64,000 nt of DNA, from contig NC_056756.1 in the NCBI RefSeq assembly GCF_018687715.1, positions 186,001-250,000 on the forward strand. Direction: 5' to 3'. Made by a program: the position numbers and the translations under genes. The first letter of the stretch is position 1. Every line of letters starts with the position of its first letter. This DNA comes from Carya illinoinensis. Taxonomy: Eukaryota; Streptophyta; Magnoliopsida; Fagales; Juglandaceae. Below are positions 47,561 to 58,690 of this stretch, one piece after another. Below the pieces are notes generated by a model. That model did no database searches. It was not told the origin of the DNA and was given only the letters and a program-made list of their open reading frames with translations.

Positions 47561-48352
47561 AGCAGTCCAATTGATTGGCTTGATAACCTATTATGTTGGA
47601 TTTTGTATTTTGTAATGTAATCTAATATCTAGTGGATTGTATGCATTTTAGTTTTTTATTTTTATATATTTTATTATTCTGGACAATATTATGCTTTTTA
47701 ACATTACCTCTTAGAAAAATTTTCACAAAATATAGGCTTTTTTATAAAAAAAAGTATGATTTTCAACATTTTTTAAAAAATTTCTATAATAAATATAGGC
47801 TTTTATATAAAGAAAATTATGCTTTTCAACATTGATTTTTCTTAAAAAATCTTTAATATAATATAGGTTTTTATTTAAAAAGAAATTATGCTTTTAAAGC
47901 GTCAGAGAGAGAGAGAGAGAGAGAGAAAAAAAAAAACGGGTTCAATCCAGAACCCGGAATCCGGGTTTTGCAAAACCCGGATTCATCCGGGTTCCGGCCC
48001 GAATATGACCCGGGATAACCCGGTCCGGGTTTCGGCCCGGATTTCAAATCCGGGTTCCGGTTTGGGTATACCCGAATTTCCGGGTTGGAACCCGGATGAA
48101 CAGCCCTACTGTTAATAATATTTCTCTTTTCTTAACTTTTGATGAAAAACTGGGGATAGGAAATTATCAAGATCGAAGCTGGAAAATTCAAATAACTACT
48201 CAAAATAAACGTGCATTAGCCTAGACGACCCGAGCCAAAATTTTAGACAATATTGATTAATTAATGGATCAAACCACTATGCTACTTATTTATTAATACA
48301 ACTATCCCATAAGCAAAAATTCTTATAAATTAATATTAAACACCAATTCACT

Positions 48353-48555
48353 TATAGGTCGTTTCGATTCATAGAGTGTTTCATCTCATCTGATCATCTG
48401 ATCATTTTAATTTTTTAAATTTTCACACAAAATATAATAAAAAATTTAATTTTTTCAAATCTCAAAACAATAATAATATTAAACAATAATATTTTAACAA
48501 TATTTTATTTAACAGTTTTTAAAACTATTTCATCTCATCTCACTTATATCTAATC
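48353..48555. mobile_element. MITE of the TTTCATCTCATCT-type family
   Basis: The AT-rich core (TTTTAAATTTTCACACAAAA, AACAATATTTTATTTAACA) and inverted CATCTCATCT/TTTCATCTCATCTCA blocks match 14335-14570. A TTA occurs at both sides (about 48350 and 48556). The outer ends are diverged. Confidence 0.5.
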
Positions 48556-48774
48556 CAGCCCTTAATAGAGAGTAAGTCTAATGGTGCTAATGAACTTTTT
48601 TTTTTTTTATAAATGTGTTGATATATCATTATAAAGGGAAAAAAATACATTTATAAATTTATTTTTTGATACACCAAACGTTTCGTTATTAGAAATATAT
48701 GTCATATCTACCATTATAAAAAAGATTCACATCTTAATTTTTCTAATAATCATAGTGAATCATATATATAACAA

Positions 48775-48877
48775 GGGAAAATGATAAATGTTTTTAAGAA
48801 AAATTTATAAAAAAATTTACTTTTTCACATGTCAATTATTGATAGGCTAAAAAATATGAAATTTGAAATTCAAATCT

Positions 48878-48920
<43 letters not shown>

Positions 48921-48975
48921 TACAAAATAAGTCTTGTAAGTAAAAGTATAAATACATATAGCACAATTCGATCTA
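48775..48975. repeat. AT-rich dispersed repeat, unoccupied paralogue of the LINE target
   Basis: Contains TGTCAATTATTGATAGGCTA, ATGAAATTTGAAATTCAAA, a 35-A run (48884-48918) and CTTGTAAGTAAAAGTATAAA. It corresponds to 13600-13786 joined to 19833-19870, so it is a copy of the same repeat without the LINE. Confidence 0.6.
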
Positions 48976-49199
48976 TAATAAGTAGCCGGTGTATTTATAC
49001 GTTACTTGTACATAGCATATCTCTATTGAGATAACTCACAAGTACTAATCATCCTGGCAGCCTTCATCAGTTACTTAAACTAGCAACAACATACATATAT
49101 GGAAAAAGCTAAATGCAGTCGGTAATTGCAGGCACTAACATGGAGATCCACGTCCTTTAGTGAAACAGGGCGTTTAGTCCAAAGGAGTTTAATAAAATG

Positions 49200-49687
49200 C
49201 TACTAAGATTGAGGGCGGGAAATAAGAAGTAAAGAAGAAACAGTTCCTCTTCGGGCCGGTGTCACCTATAAACAGCAGTTATCGAAGACCAATAGGGAGC
49301 TGCCATGTAGGTGTTCCTCAGTAAACCATGTAACACGCATAGCAGGGGATCACTTTGCTCTCTCCCCTTCCCACTCGAGCTCCAGACCAAATCCCTCTCC
49401 TTCTCGAGTCTGTCTCTCTTTGTGTAGTGTGTACTCAATCTCTCTCCTTCCCTCTCCCTCACGAATACCATAACCCAATTTAGGATCCCAAATAAATAGT
49501 CTCCCTTCCCTTCCTCCTCAAAAGACTGCTACGTTTCAAAAAATGTGCATTCAAATCATAGCTCTATCCCCTTCCTTCCCCACCTTTGTTTAATGCTACT
49601 GCTTATGCCATCCTCTTAATTTCTCTCCTTTCTTAAAATTCCCACATGGTTTCTCTCTCTTGTGAGCAGAGAAGGAGTGAGGGTACT
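49200..49687 (+). promoter_or_regulatory. Promoter and leader region of the PINOID-like copy
   Basis: This pyrimidine-rich stretch lies directly left of the solo LTR. Without the LTR it would sit about 30 bp from the kinase ATG. It contains TGTCTC at 49411-49416, the core of an auxin response element, and many CT tracts typical of plant leaders. PINOID itself responds to auxin, so the element is of interest, but a six-base match proves nothing. Confidence 0.35.
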
Positions 49688-51812
49688 TGTAACAGCCCGC
49701 TAGAAATTCAATTATGAAATTTCTATTAACTTTAGGAACCTCGTGAAGACCTCATAAGTTTTCACGAATCCATTAATCGTATAGGTTTCTGTCTAACTAC
49801 ATAGTTAGTGTTATTATTTACTATGGTATCAAAAGTGTGTTTTTAATTATTGGAGATAGTTAGAAGTGTCAAAATGTATTATGGTTTGTGCCATTAAACT
49901 CGGAGGGTTATTTAAGGTCTTATGGGCAATAACATTTTTTCATATTTTCGGACAAAACGTCTGTTCAAAACTGTAGATATTATTGGATAAAAATATCTTA
50001 AGCTAATTTTGTGGATATTATTGGATAAAAATATTTTAAGCTAATTTCGTGGATATTATTGGGTAAAAATATCTTGAATTGATTTTTGTAGATATTATTA
50101 GGTAAGAAAGTCCTACACTCCACTCTCACTCCGGGTAAGAGAGTCCTACACTTAACTCTCACTCCAGTCTCATCTCTTCCATATCTCATCCATAAGTATC
50201 TCCAGCCACCCCTCCCCACGAAATTATCTTCATTTACACTTTCCATTAAAAGAATATCAAACACTCTCTCTCGGACAGCTTTTAGGAGTTCTTTTGCACG
50301 CCCATTTCGAAGCTTTTGTAAGTGTTTTATCATAAAGTCTCCTTCATATAAGTTGTTCCTTTTTTAGTCTAGTTTATGTGGATATATTATTTGTCCCATT
50401 TGAAAATCATTTGGTTAGTCAAATATTATGTAAACTATAGAAAGGTCATTCTTGGAGATAAACTGGAGAATATGTTATAGTTTGGAGTTTTTGACCAAAC
50501 TAATGGATAGATATGGGTCTGAAATTTTTATAGAGTATTGTTAACATGTGTATATGATTATTGGTTGAGGATTTTTGCATGATTAAAGGTTTTGATGAAA
50601 GATTTTCTTAGATTTAGAAACTTAGAAACTGGAAGAGGAAAAACAGTTTCTGTTTTGAGAAAATTTAACTCTTTGGTGGTCTAAACCTATTCAAATGACT
50701 TTGATAATTTTATTGGAGGAGCCTAAGTATCTTATATACATGTTATATTATTATTTTGAAGATATTTGATGTTAGTTTCAAAGATATGAAATTTTATGCA
50801 AAAAGATATTCAAGCCAAAGTGTGGATGTTCTTGGCTAAATTTATGTTTTGGTTAATTTTTAACCATGTGATCTTGAATTAGAAGCTTATATATGTTTTA
50901 GGACATCTTTTTAAACCATGTGATGGTTTGGTTTGAAGATCACATATTTATAAGTCATAGATCAAAAGGTTGATCAAAACAAGTTGGAAACAAAAATCAA
51001 TGGAAATAGCATATGGGAATTTTGGCCCTATGGAGTTTTAATAGTTGTGATTAGTTTTAAATTTTTCTAAATTGATATTTGAGTTGAGGATAAAATTTAC
51101 ATGAGGCATGTAAATTTTGGTGACTTTTGGAGTTAGTATGCAAAATCCTTAAGTTATGGGTAAAACGGTCATTTTCCTACATGTAGAGAGTAAAATGAAA
51201 ATTTTACTCTTTAAGTTAGTATTTTCCATATTTCAAGTTATTAGTGATTTAGTGCTAACTTTTAGAATCACTAATTACAGTTCCTCGTGATCGCGCTTGA
51301 GGTTTTATAAGAAACGCGGAGATCGAGGTAAGTTAGCTTTTAACTTACTAGCAGTCTACTGTGTATGTGTGCTAAGTAAAGGAACTACAGTGTATATATG
51401 TGTGTTATAATATATGTCATACCATGCCAAGTCATCACGTAATTGTTTGTTATACAGAATTTATTCTGTCATCAGTTTTTATCTGTTACATAATATATTC
51501 AGTCATGTATTACTGTACATTACAAGTACATCATGCTAAATATGTCATCTATTACATGTATGTCAAGTCATGTAATATTCACTGTTGCAAGTATGTTATG
51601 TTAAATATGTTGTCTATTATATGTTATGCCATGTTACGAAATATTTCTATCTCAAGTTGGTCATGTATTTCAAGTTATGTTCAAGTCACGTTATGTTACG
51701 TCAGGGCTTGAGTCCTTTCGTATTCCAGTCACATTTCATCTTGATTACTTATGTATGGGGTCACAGCAATTGTGATGCATACACTACGTGAGACACAGGA
51801 ATTGTAACAAGT

Positions 51813-52075
51813 AGAATACATGGGGCCACAACAACTATGGAGTATGTATTTAAGCAGTTAAAGAATAAGTTTCTGTAGAATACATGGGGCCACAACAATT
51901 GTGGAGTATGTATTTACACGTAAAATACATGGGGCCACAACAACTGTGGAGTATATATTTTTCATGTTAAGTCAAGTTTGTGTAGAATACACAGGGCCAC
52001 AACAACTGTGGAGTATGTATTTACACGTAGAATACATGTGGCCACAACAACTGTGGAGTATGTATTTTTCATGTT
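51813..52075. repeat. Tandem array with palindromic cores in the solo LTR
   Basis: Five units begin AGAATACATGGGGCCACAAC at 51813, 51877, 51922, 51984 and 52029 (one starts AAAATACAT, one has ACAGG and one ATGTGG). Spacing alternates 64, 45, 62, 45 bp. Each carries the palindrome-like CCACAACAACTGTGG. A more decayed unit precedes them near 51760. Confidence 0.85.
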
Positions 52076-52078
52076 AAG

Positions 52079-52260
52079 TCAAGTTTCAGAACAAGTTCAT
52101 GATAAGTCAAGTTTCATATCACGTTCATGTTAAAGCAAGTTTCAGAACAAGTTCATGATAAGTTAAGTTTCGTATCATGTTCATGTTAATTCAAGTTTCA
52201 GAGCAAGTTCATGCTAAGTCAAGTTTCAGATCAAGTTCATGTCAAGTCAAGTTCAGTTCA
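52079..52260. repeat. ~30-bp tandem array in the solo LTR
   Basis: About six units of CAAGTTTCAGAACAAGTTCA type, alternating with CAAGTTTCATATCACGTTCA variants. Confidence 0.75.
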
Positions 52261-52914
52261 TATTTCAATTTAAGTTATATCAATTATGCTATGTTGTATG
52301 CCAAGTTATGCTTTAATTACTTATGAATTTGATTATACATTTATGCTTTTACTGTCATCCATGCATCATTAGCTTGTGTGAAAGTTTTTTTGTTAACTTA
52401 CTGAGATTTGTAATCAAATCTCACTTTGGTAGTCCCAACTACCATTCCCCCCTCCCCCCGAATGGTAGATCTTGTTACATGACCTGAAGGAGAATCAGGA
52501 GCTGATCAACTAGACACAGTTGACTAAGCGACGGTGCGACATCAATGTTAATATAGTAATTAACGTAAATTACTACTTGTACGATTGAGTTGCATCTCTA
52601 GTACTTTTTGGATCATAACCATTTTGAACTAGTGTTGTGATCTTAGTTGTTCAATGGGTTTTTATGTATGAAGTATGTTTTAAGTATTTGGAATATTTTC
52701 AATTTGGTGCATAGTATTGCTAAAGAAAAAAAAATTTATCCGCTGCGAATATTGCATATTGTTAGATGCATGTTAGGAACATTGCATCTTATATGTCATG
52801 AACGGGGACAGGTAACCTTGTGTTGCATGTCTCGACGCTTCAAATGTCCGTCCAATCCCAAACAGAATTTGGGGGCGTCACAGTACTGGCTAAGTAGTTT
52901 TGGGTGGCCTTAAG

Positions 52915-53344
52915 ATGTTAGAGCGAGGACGGGAATCTGACAGTGAGCTAAGTTCAGAGGCTTTGAATTCTGGGTCTAGTTCAATGAGAAGCAATAGTTG
53001 CAACAGCTTCAGTCGCCTCTCCTTCGAGCTAATCGTCCCGACTTCTCATTTTGATAACCTCTTTGTGAAGCCTCATTGTTCCTTCGACTACGCCTACTCA
53101 ACCATCCGCTCTACCACAGGTCTTCGCAGGAATAGCTGCCTCACATTCTATAAATTTCATCTCATCTGTCACATCGATGTCGAAGACATCGATACCATCT
53201 ACCTTTGCGCCATCTTCAATTGTGACTATTCCGGTGACGAGGAGCCATGCTTCTACGCAATGAAGGTGGTTGAAAAGAAGGCGTTGGTAAAGAAGAAGAA
53301 GGTGCAGAGGGCAGAGATGGAGAGGAAGATTCTTAAGATGCTAG
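52915..53344 (+). pseudogene. PID: PINOID-like AGC protein kinase, first part of exon 1, interrupted
   Basis: From ATG 52915 the frame reads MLERGRESDSELSSEALNSG, then SCNSFSRLSFE, KPHCSFDYAYSTIR, and enters the kinase domain near residue 80. These match PINOID, the plasma-membrane AGC kinase that phosphorylates PIN auxin transporters. The ATP-binding lysine (YAMKVVEKKA) and helix-C glutamate (AEMERKILKM) are kept. The glycine-rich loop is lost, however: it reads IDVEDIDTIYLC where PINOID has GAGDIGTVYLC. So catalysis was probably already compromised. A Copia inserted after codon 143 (GCTAG duplicated); the frame resumes at 63859. Best read as a pseudogene copy. Confidence 0.8.
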
Positions 53345-53753
53345 TGTTGTATTTATTTATAATGGACTAGCATTATAGTTTAATCATTGAGCTCATAATG
53401 GGATGGGCTATTTTATAGACACATGGAAGCCCCTACTCTCACCCCAATTAAATAGAACTAACCCATTGAGTTCTATTAGAGTTTTTCTTTTGTCTGGCCC
53501 TTTTATCTCATCTCTTTAATAAGTGAGGGCTGACAGACACATGAAAAAAAAAAGATAGAGAGAAAAACCAAAAAGAAAAGGGATAGAGAGTAGTCGTTCC
53601 ATAGAAACAAAAAAAAAAAAAATTCTCTCTTTTGCAGGAACTCTTAGATCTCCATGGAAAACTCATCACAAATTGAAGGTATGTTTTTTGTTAATTTTCT
53701 TCACAATTTTGACAAGAGACCTTGGTGATCTCGGATTTATTCAAAATCCAACA
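53345..53753 (+). repeat. 5' LTR of the third Copia (409 bp)
   Basis: TGTTGTATTTATTTATAATG at the start, AAAATCCAACA at the end; includes a purine-rich block AAAAAGATAGAGAGAAAAAC near 53550. Matches 63453-63858. Confidence 0.9.
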
Positions 53754-54367
53754 AATAGTATTAGAGCCTCCTTGTCAGATTTGTGATGAAATATGTTACT
53801 GTTTTGTGAAATATTTGTTCTTCGTATTTTTTTTTTTGTCACCACTCAAGTTCTTCTTCTTTTTTTTTTTTAAATTTTTGGAGTTCTTGGGTGACCAAAA
53901 TTTTTCTTTTTGAGTTTTCTGTTGCCAATACCGGTGTGTAGCTCACCGGAAATGTCAAAAACCGCCACTTTTGGTGGCCAAAACTTTTTTTTTTTTATTT
54001 TTATTTTTTGTATCTTCTTTTTTGACTAAAGTGGACTACCAGAGACATGGGAGGATGCCGGAAATGTCCTCACCGATGTCCCCTCATCCAGACCGGCCGG
54101 AAAAACGGTTCGAATGGCCAAACCGGTGGTCAGAATAGTGTCCAGAACAGTTGTGGCGCTGGAGTCCTTTTCGCTACAGTAAATCAGGTCAGACATGTTA
54201 ATTATCTGGGTAGGGTTTTGATTCAAGTCATGGGTTTTGGATTGGGTTTATTATAACTATTTGGCCCATGTGTTATTTAGACCCTTGTCTAGGGGAATAG
54301 TTTTGAGAATAGTAAATATGGACAAAGCGAATATTTATGGGTTAATGGATTATATATATGGGTCGGT

Positions 54368-54437
54368 TTTGACCACCCAGTTTGACCCATTTTGACCACC
54401 CAGTTTGACCCGATTTGACCACCTGATTTGACCCGTT
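54368..54437. repeat. 23-bp tandem repeat in the Copia leader
   Basis: Three units of TTTTGACCACCCAGTTTGAC type, period about 23 bp. Confidence 0.8.
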
Positions 54438-55929
54438 ATTAAAAAAAAATTAAATAAATAAATGTAGTATAATAGTACTGTTGTACTATTTGATTTTATT
54501 TTATTTTTTATAATTTTACTCTCAAAATAAAGAATCTTATATGGAGATTATGTCATTTTGTTGTAATACCAATGGTTTGGAGTGACTATGTACTCACCTC
54601 TCGTGGGACTAGTAATAACACATTATCGGAGTTGTTATTATTGATCATGCTTCCGCTTAATGATATTATACTAAGATTCATACAAATAGTGAATTTACCC
54701 TGTCTGCAAATCATTATTTGATAGGATACTTAGGACGATAAAGATAATAGTTAAGTACTTGACACTTGGTGGCCTAGTCCTATCCTCTCGGTAGCGGGTC
54801 ATTTTAAGTCCTGGTATTTAATTATTCTGTTTTATCATGCGTAAGAGTCTTTTAATGTATCTTGAGCTCTAGCATAGTATGTAAGAGTCTATTTTAAATA
54901 AGATTGCCTTGCGACATTTATGGGTGCATGTTTCTTATTCCACATGCATAATAATTTTTTTTATTATATTCTTCTTAGCTTATGGCAATGCGGCTATGTC
55001 TCTCTCTTTATTTGCCATCAAGAGTCTGACGGGAACCAATTATGAAGATTGGTATGAGTCTCTCACTATTAATTTGGCTATTATGAATTTGGATTTGGCT
55101 TTGAGGATCGATGCGCCTATTGAGCCCACTAGTGAAAGTTCTGCGGCTGAAAATACTCGTTATGAGCAATGGGTACATTCTAATAGGACTTGTCTCATGA
55201 TTATGAAGTATACTATTGACAAGTCTATCAGGCTGAGCATATCTGATATTGATAGTGCTAAAGAATAGGGGTGTTACTCGCACCATACGGTGCTGGGTAG
55301 ACCCCTCTGCCCCCCGCCCTCCCGCATGACGGGGTACGGTGTGGGTGGGCAATCCGTCCGCCCCCCCGCACCCCCTTGCGCCCAAAAGCATTTTCTGGGC
55401 CGAAAATGGCCCAGAAGCAATTTCTGGACCATTTTGGGCCCAGAAACCTCAGCAATGGGCCAAAAATGGCCCACAAGGTTGTATTTTTGGCCCAAAAAAA
55501 GCTTGTAGGCCATTTTCATTTTTCAGCCCATAAAATTATAAGTAAAAAAGAAAAAAAAATTAAAAACCAGATTAAAAAAAAAGTGTTATAAATGGTAATT
55601 GATTTTATGGCTAATAAAAGTTACTAGTCTAAGAGTTTAATACGTAATAAACTAATAATAATAACTAAGCTATTACAAAATTGAAAGGCTAAATAATTAC
55701 AAATTTACAAACATAAAAGTATACAAGGGACATTGTATCAACATTACAAATCATTGAATACAAAATTTGAACAAATAATTAAAAATTGAATATTCTAAAT
55801 AGGCTTGTTAGATGTGGCTTGTCTTTGAGTCAAGGGGTGTGACAGTTGGGGCGGCCTGGGCTTGAGCATATTTTTATGTTGCAAAGGTGCTAGAAGTCTC
55901 ATGTGTTACTACAAAAATTAATATTAAAA

Positions 55930-58100
55930 TTAATAACGATTAAATGGAAATGAATATAAATAAATTAAAATAAAAAAATAAAAAAAATTACCAAGTGGTC
56001 CAGATCCAGACTGATCACCACCCTCATCGGTCTCCTTAAAATCTAAAATATCCAGAACATGAATATCATTTCCTATCGTCCAACTCTGTGTGCATATCAA
56101 TGTCTCTACAGTTGTAGGAGACAATGAACTACGGAAAGGATCCAATATACGACCTCCGGTACTAAAGGCTGACTCTGAGGCAACAGTGCTAATAGGGATG
56201 GCCAAAATACAGCGGGCAATCTCAAAAATGATGGGATATTTCTTTGAGACATCTTCCACCATCCTAATATATCGAAATGATCATCATCATCTTGGACCAT
56301 ATCTGCTGAAAAATAGTTGTCTAACTCAGAAACGACCTCCGTAGATTGATGGACTAGTATGGGATTCTGTGCGAGGGTCTTAATCCACGGCATTCTGCGC
56401 TTCTTTGTAAGAGGGCCGGTCACGGTGTCTGTAGAAGGCGTTGGGGTCGGTGTATGTGTCTTCGATGTAGTACCACCCTTAATTGCATTAAACTCATCAT
56501 ACAATTTTTTCAGGGTATCTCGGGCCAATTCACCAATAAGTTCAGTCCATACCTGATCGTGAACAAGTCTCAACCCATATAACAAGTCTGAAACTTTCAG
56601 ACGGGGATCAAGAATAACAGCCACATATAAGAAAATATTCATTCTAGTCAAATCTCCCCAATACTTGTCATATTTTAGTATCATGGTCACTGTCATTCCC
56701 CTCATCCTTTCATTGTAACCCTTACGCATATCTTCTAATTCTTCTTTTACTCTACATAATTGTTGACAAAACCCATGGGATGTAGGGTACAAAGAACCAG
56801 ATATATTCAATGTGACATAATAAAATAATCTAAGAAAATCAACAAAAGTATAAACTACCACCCAATCATCATCATTAGGCTTTCGTGATCCCCCGTGCTC
56901 ATCAAAGTATTTGACATATTGGATGTCTTCATTACCCAATAATTGAAAGTCTGCCTTATATTCTTGGGCCGCCTCCAACATCAAGAAGGTTGAGTTCCAT
57001 TTGGTAGGAACATCAGTACAAAGACCCTTCTTCGATGTTATGCCCGCAGCCTTTGCAGCAACTTTGAATTTCTCCAATTTAGAAGGAGAAGACCTCACCC
57101 ATTTCACAGCCATTCTAACTCGTACAACCGAGTCATCAACATCTTTCAACCTCTCAGTCACAATTAAATTCAAAATATGTGCAGCACATCTAACATGCAA
57201 GTATTCACCACCCAAGAATGTCTTATCTACATCTTTAAGATAATTCTTTAGATATCCCAATGCGACATCATTAGACGACGCATTATCAACTGACACAGAC
57301 AAAACCTTTTCCAACCCCCACTCCTTTATTGCGGCCTCCAAGGCCTTCCCAATCGTCTCACCCTTATGATTAGTTATTTGATAAAATTTAATAATCTTTT
57401 TGTGCAGAACCCAATCAGCATCAACAAAATGCACAGTCAACGATATGTAATTCATATTTTGGATAGAAGTCCAAGTATCGGTAGTGAGACAAACTACCAA
57501 ACACGCCAATTGGCCCCTCAAAACATCTTTATCACGGAGGTACATCTTCTTAATATCCTTTACCACAATGTGACGAGAATGAAGTACAAATCTCGGTTCC
57601 AACTCTTGGACAAATTCTTGGAACCCTTTACCCTCCACAAACTGAAAAGGCAGCTCGTCCATGACAATCATACGAGCTAACTTCCTTCTACACTCATCGG
57701 GGTTATACTTCGTATACCCTTTCAATGTTGGCCCCCCGGTCCCACTACTCTCATCCGCCATTTTAAAATCTAGTCTATATTGACCCTTTCTCTACTAAGG
57801 ATTTTAAAATTGGACTCTTCTTACATTGTTCCTCCAGATGGACCTTCAGCTAAGATGTACCATGTTTCCTATAGTGACATCCATACATTTTTCCACAGTG
57901 ATTACATTTAACTTGTGGGTTGTTGGGGTCACCACCCTCTAGTTGGTAAAGTGTTGCCAAACTATAGATACAGGTTTCTTGCCCTGTGTGGGTTTCGGAG
58001 CAGGGCAAGGTGTACTCGTTATACAGGTAGGAGTAGGGTTAGTTTCTGGGGTAGGGGTGTTGGCTGGGGAAGGCGAGCTATCACTGAAATCTGAAGACAT
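55930..58100 (-). pseudogene. hAT transposase (BED finger, RNase-H-like, hATC), lightly damaged
   Basis: Start is probably ATG 58100 (MSSDFSDSSPSPANTPTPET). A BED zinc finger follows near 57820-57930 (VKCNHCGKMYGCHYRKHGTS, then KVHLEEQC), carrying one frameshift and one TAG. The long open frame 57761-56250 encodes the catalytic core: LTTDTWTSIQNMNYISLTVH, SVDNASSNDVAL, HVRCAAHILNLIV, PTKWNSTFLMLE, DPRLKVSDLL, ending SELDNYFS and FDILGWWK. A frameshift near 56250 moves to the frame with the hATC dimerisation domain (YPIIFEIARCILAIPISTVA, SESAFSTGGRILDPFRSSL). This is the RICESLEEPER/DAYSLEEPER family, which cuts and pastes hAT DNA in the nucleus. About three lesions make it inactive as read. 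Confidence 0.88.
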
Positions 58101-58194
58101 TCCTGATTCTCCAACAAAAAATAAAATAAAATAAAATTCAAAGTGCAATCCAACACAATCAGCAAAAACTACATACAAAACTGCATACATCAAA

Positions 58195-58690
58195 AAAATA
58201 ATTGGGTTTCGGATTGGAACCCCAAATAAATTAGGGGTTTCAATCATTGAAACCCCAACCACCAAATTAGGGTTTCAGATTGGATTTGGGGTTTCAATCC
58301 GAAACCCTAAATCAATTTAGGGGTTTCATTGATTGAAACCCCGAAATCAATGAAACCCCTAAATCAATTTGGGGGTTTCAATCAATGAAACCCCAAACAA
58401 AAATTAGGATTTCAGATTGGAACCCCTAATTGGGATTCCAATCTGAAACCCTAAATCAAATTAGGGGTTTCATTGATTGAAACCCCTAATTGAATTAGGG
58501 GTTTCAATCAATGAAACTCCAAAAAAAAAAAAAGTAGGGTTTCGGATTGGAACCCCAAACCCCCAAATCAATTTAGGGTTTCAAATCATTGAAACCCTAA
58601 ATTGATTTGGGGGTTTGGGGTTCCAATCCGAAACCCTAATCATAAAACCCCTAAATCAATTTAGGGGTTAGGGTTTTAATGAAATTTACA
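58195..58690. repeat. Palindromic GGGTTTC/GAAACCC array upstream of the hAT transposase
   Basis: About 500 bp made of repeated GGGTTTCAAT and ATTGAAACCCC units in alternating orientation (for example TTGATTTAGGGGTTTCA-type joints), forming many 10-25-bp hairpin-capable palindromes. It lies between the right terminus and the transposase start. Subterminal repeats bind hAT transposases in known systems; whether these do is unknown. Confidence 0.8.

Larger units (their letters stand above)
45871..48108. mobile_element. Non-autonomous hAT element carrying captured gene fragments (Pack-type)
   Basis: The element is flanked by the exact 8-bp duplication CTGTTAAT (45863-45870 and 48109-48116). Its ends, TAGGCCTGTTCAT and (reversed) TAGGGCTGTTCAT, are a 13-bp inverted repeat with one mismatch. 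This is diagnostic of hAT. The outer ~165 bp on both sides are dense arrays of CCCGG and AACCCGGAT motifs in both orientations. There is no transposase. The interior contains a GC-richer leader-like exon (46060-46211), a LINE RNase H piece (46848-47055) and an MBD exon (47445-47560) with intron sequence retained. Movement would depend on a transposase supplied elsewhere. Confidence 0.88.
49688..52882 (+). mobile_element. Solo LTR, 3195 bp, probably Ty3/Gypsy
   Basis: Starts TGTAACAGCCCGC and ends GGGGGCGTCACA, with the 5-bp duplication GTACT on both sides (49683-49687 and 52883-52887). There is no gag, pol, primer site or second LTR, so it is the product of LTR-LTR recombination. The length and TGTAACA..TCACA ends suggest a Gypsy chromovirus of the Tekay/Del type; this lineage call is tentative. 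It contains tandem arrays at 51813-52075 and 52079-52260. It lies in the 5' leader of the PINOID-like copy. Confidence 0.85.

Noticed and set aside
55290..55591. Several overlapping frames in the hAT left end
   Set aside because: They arise from GC-rich GGCCCA subterminal repeats and appear on both strands.
57001..57680. Plus-strand frames opposite the hAT transposase
   Set aside because: Shadow frames of the well-supported minus-strand transposase.
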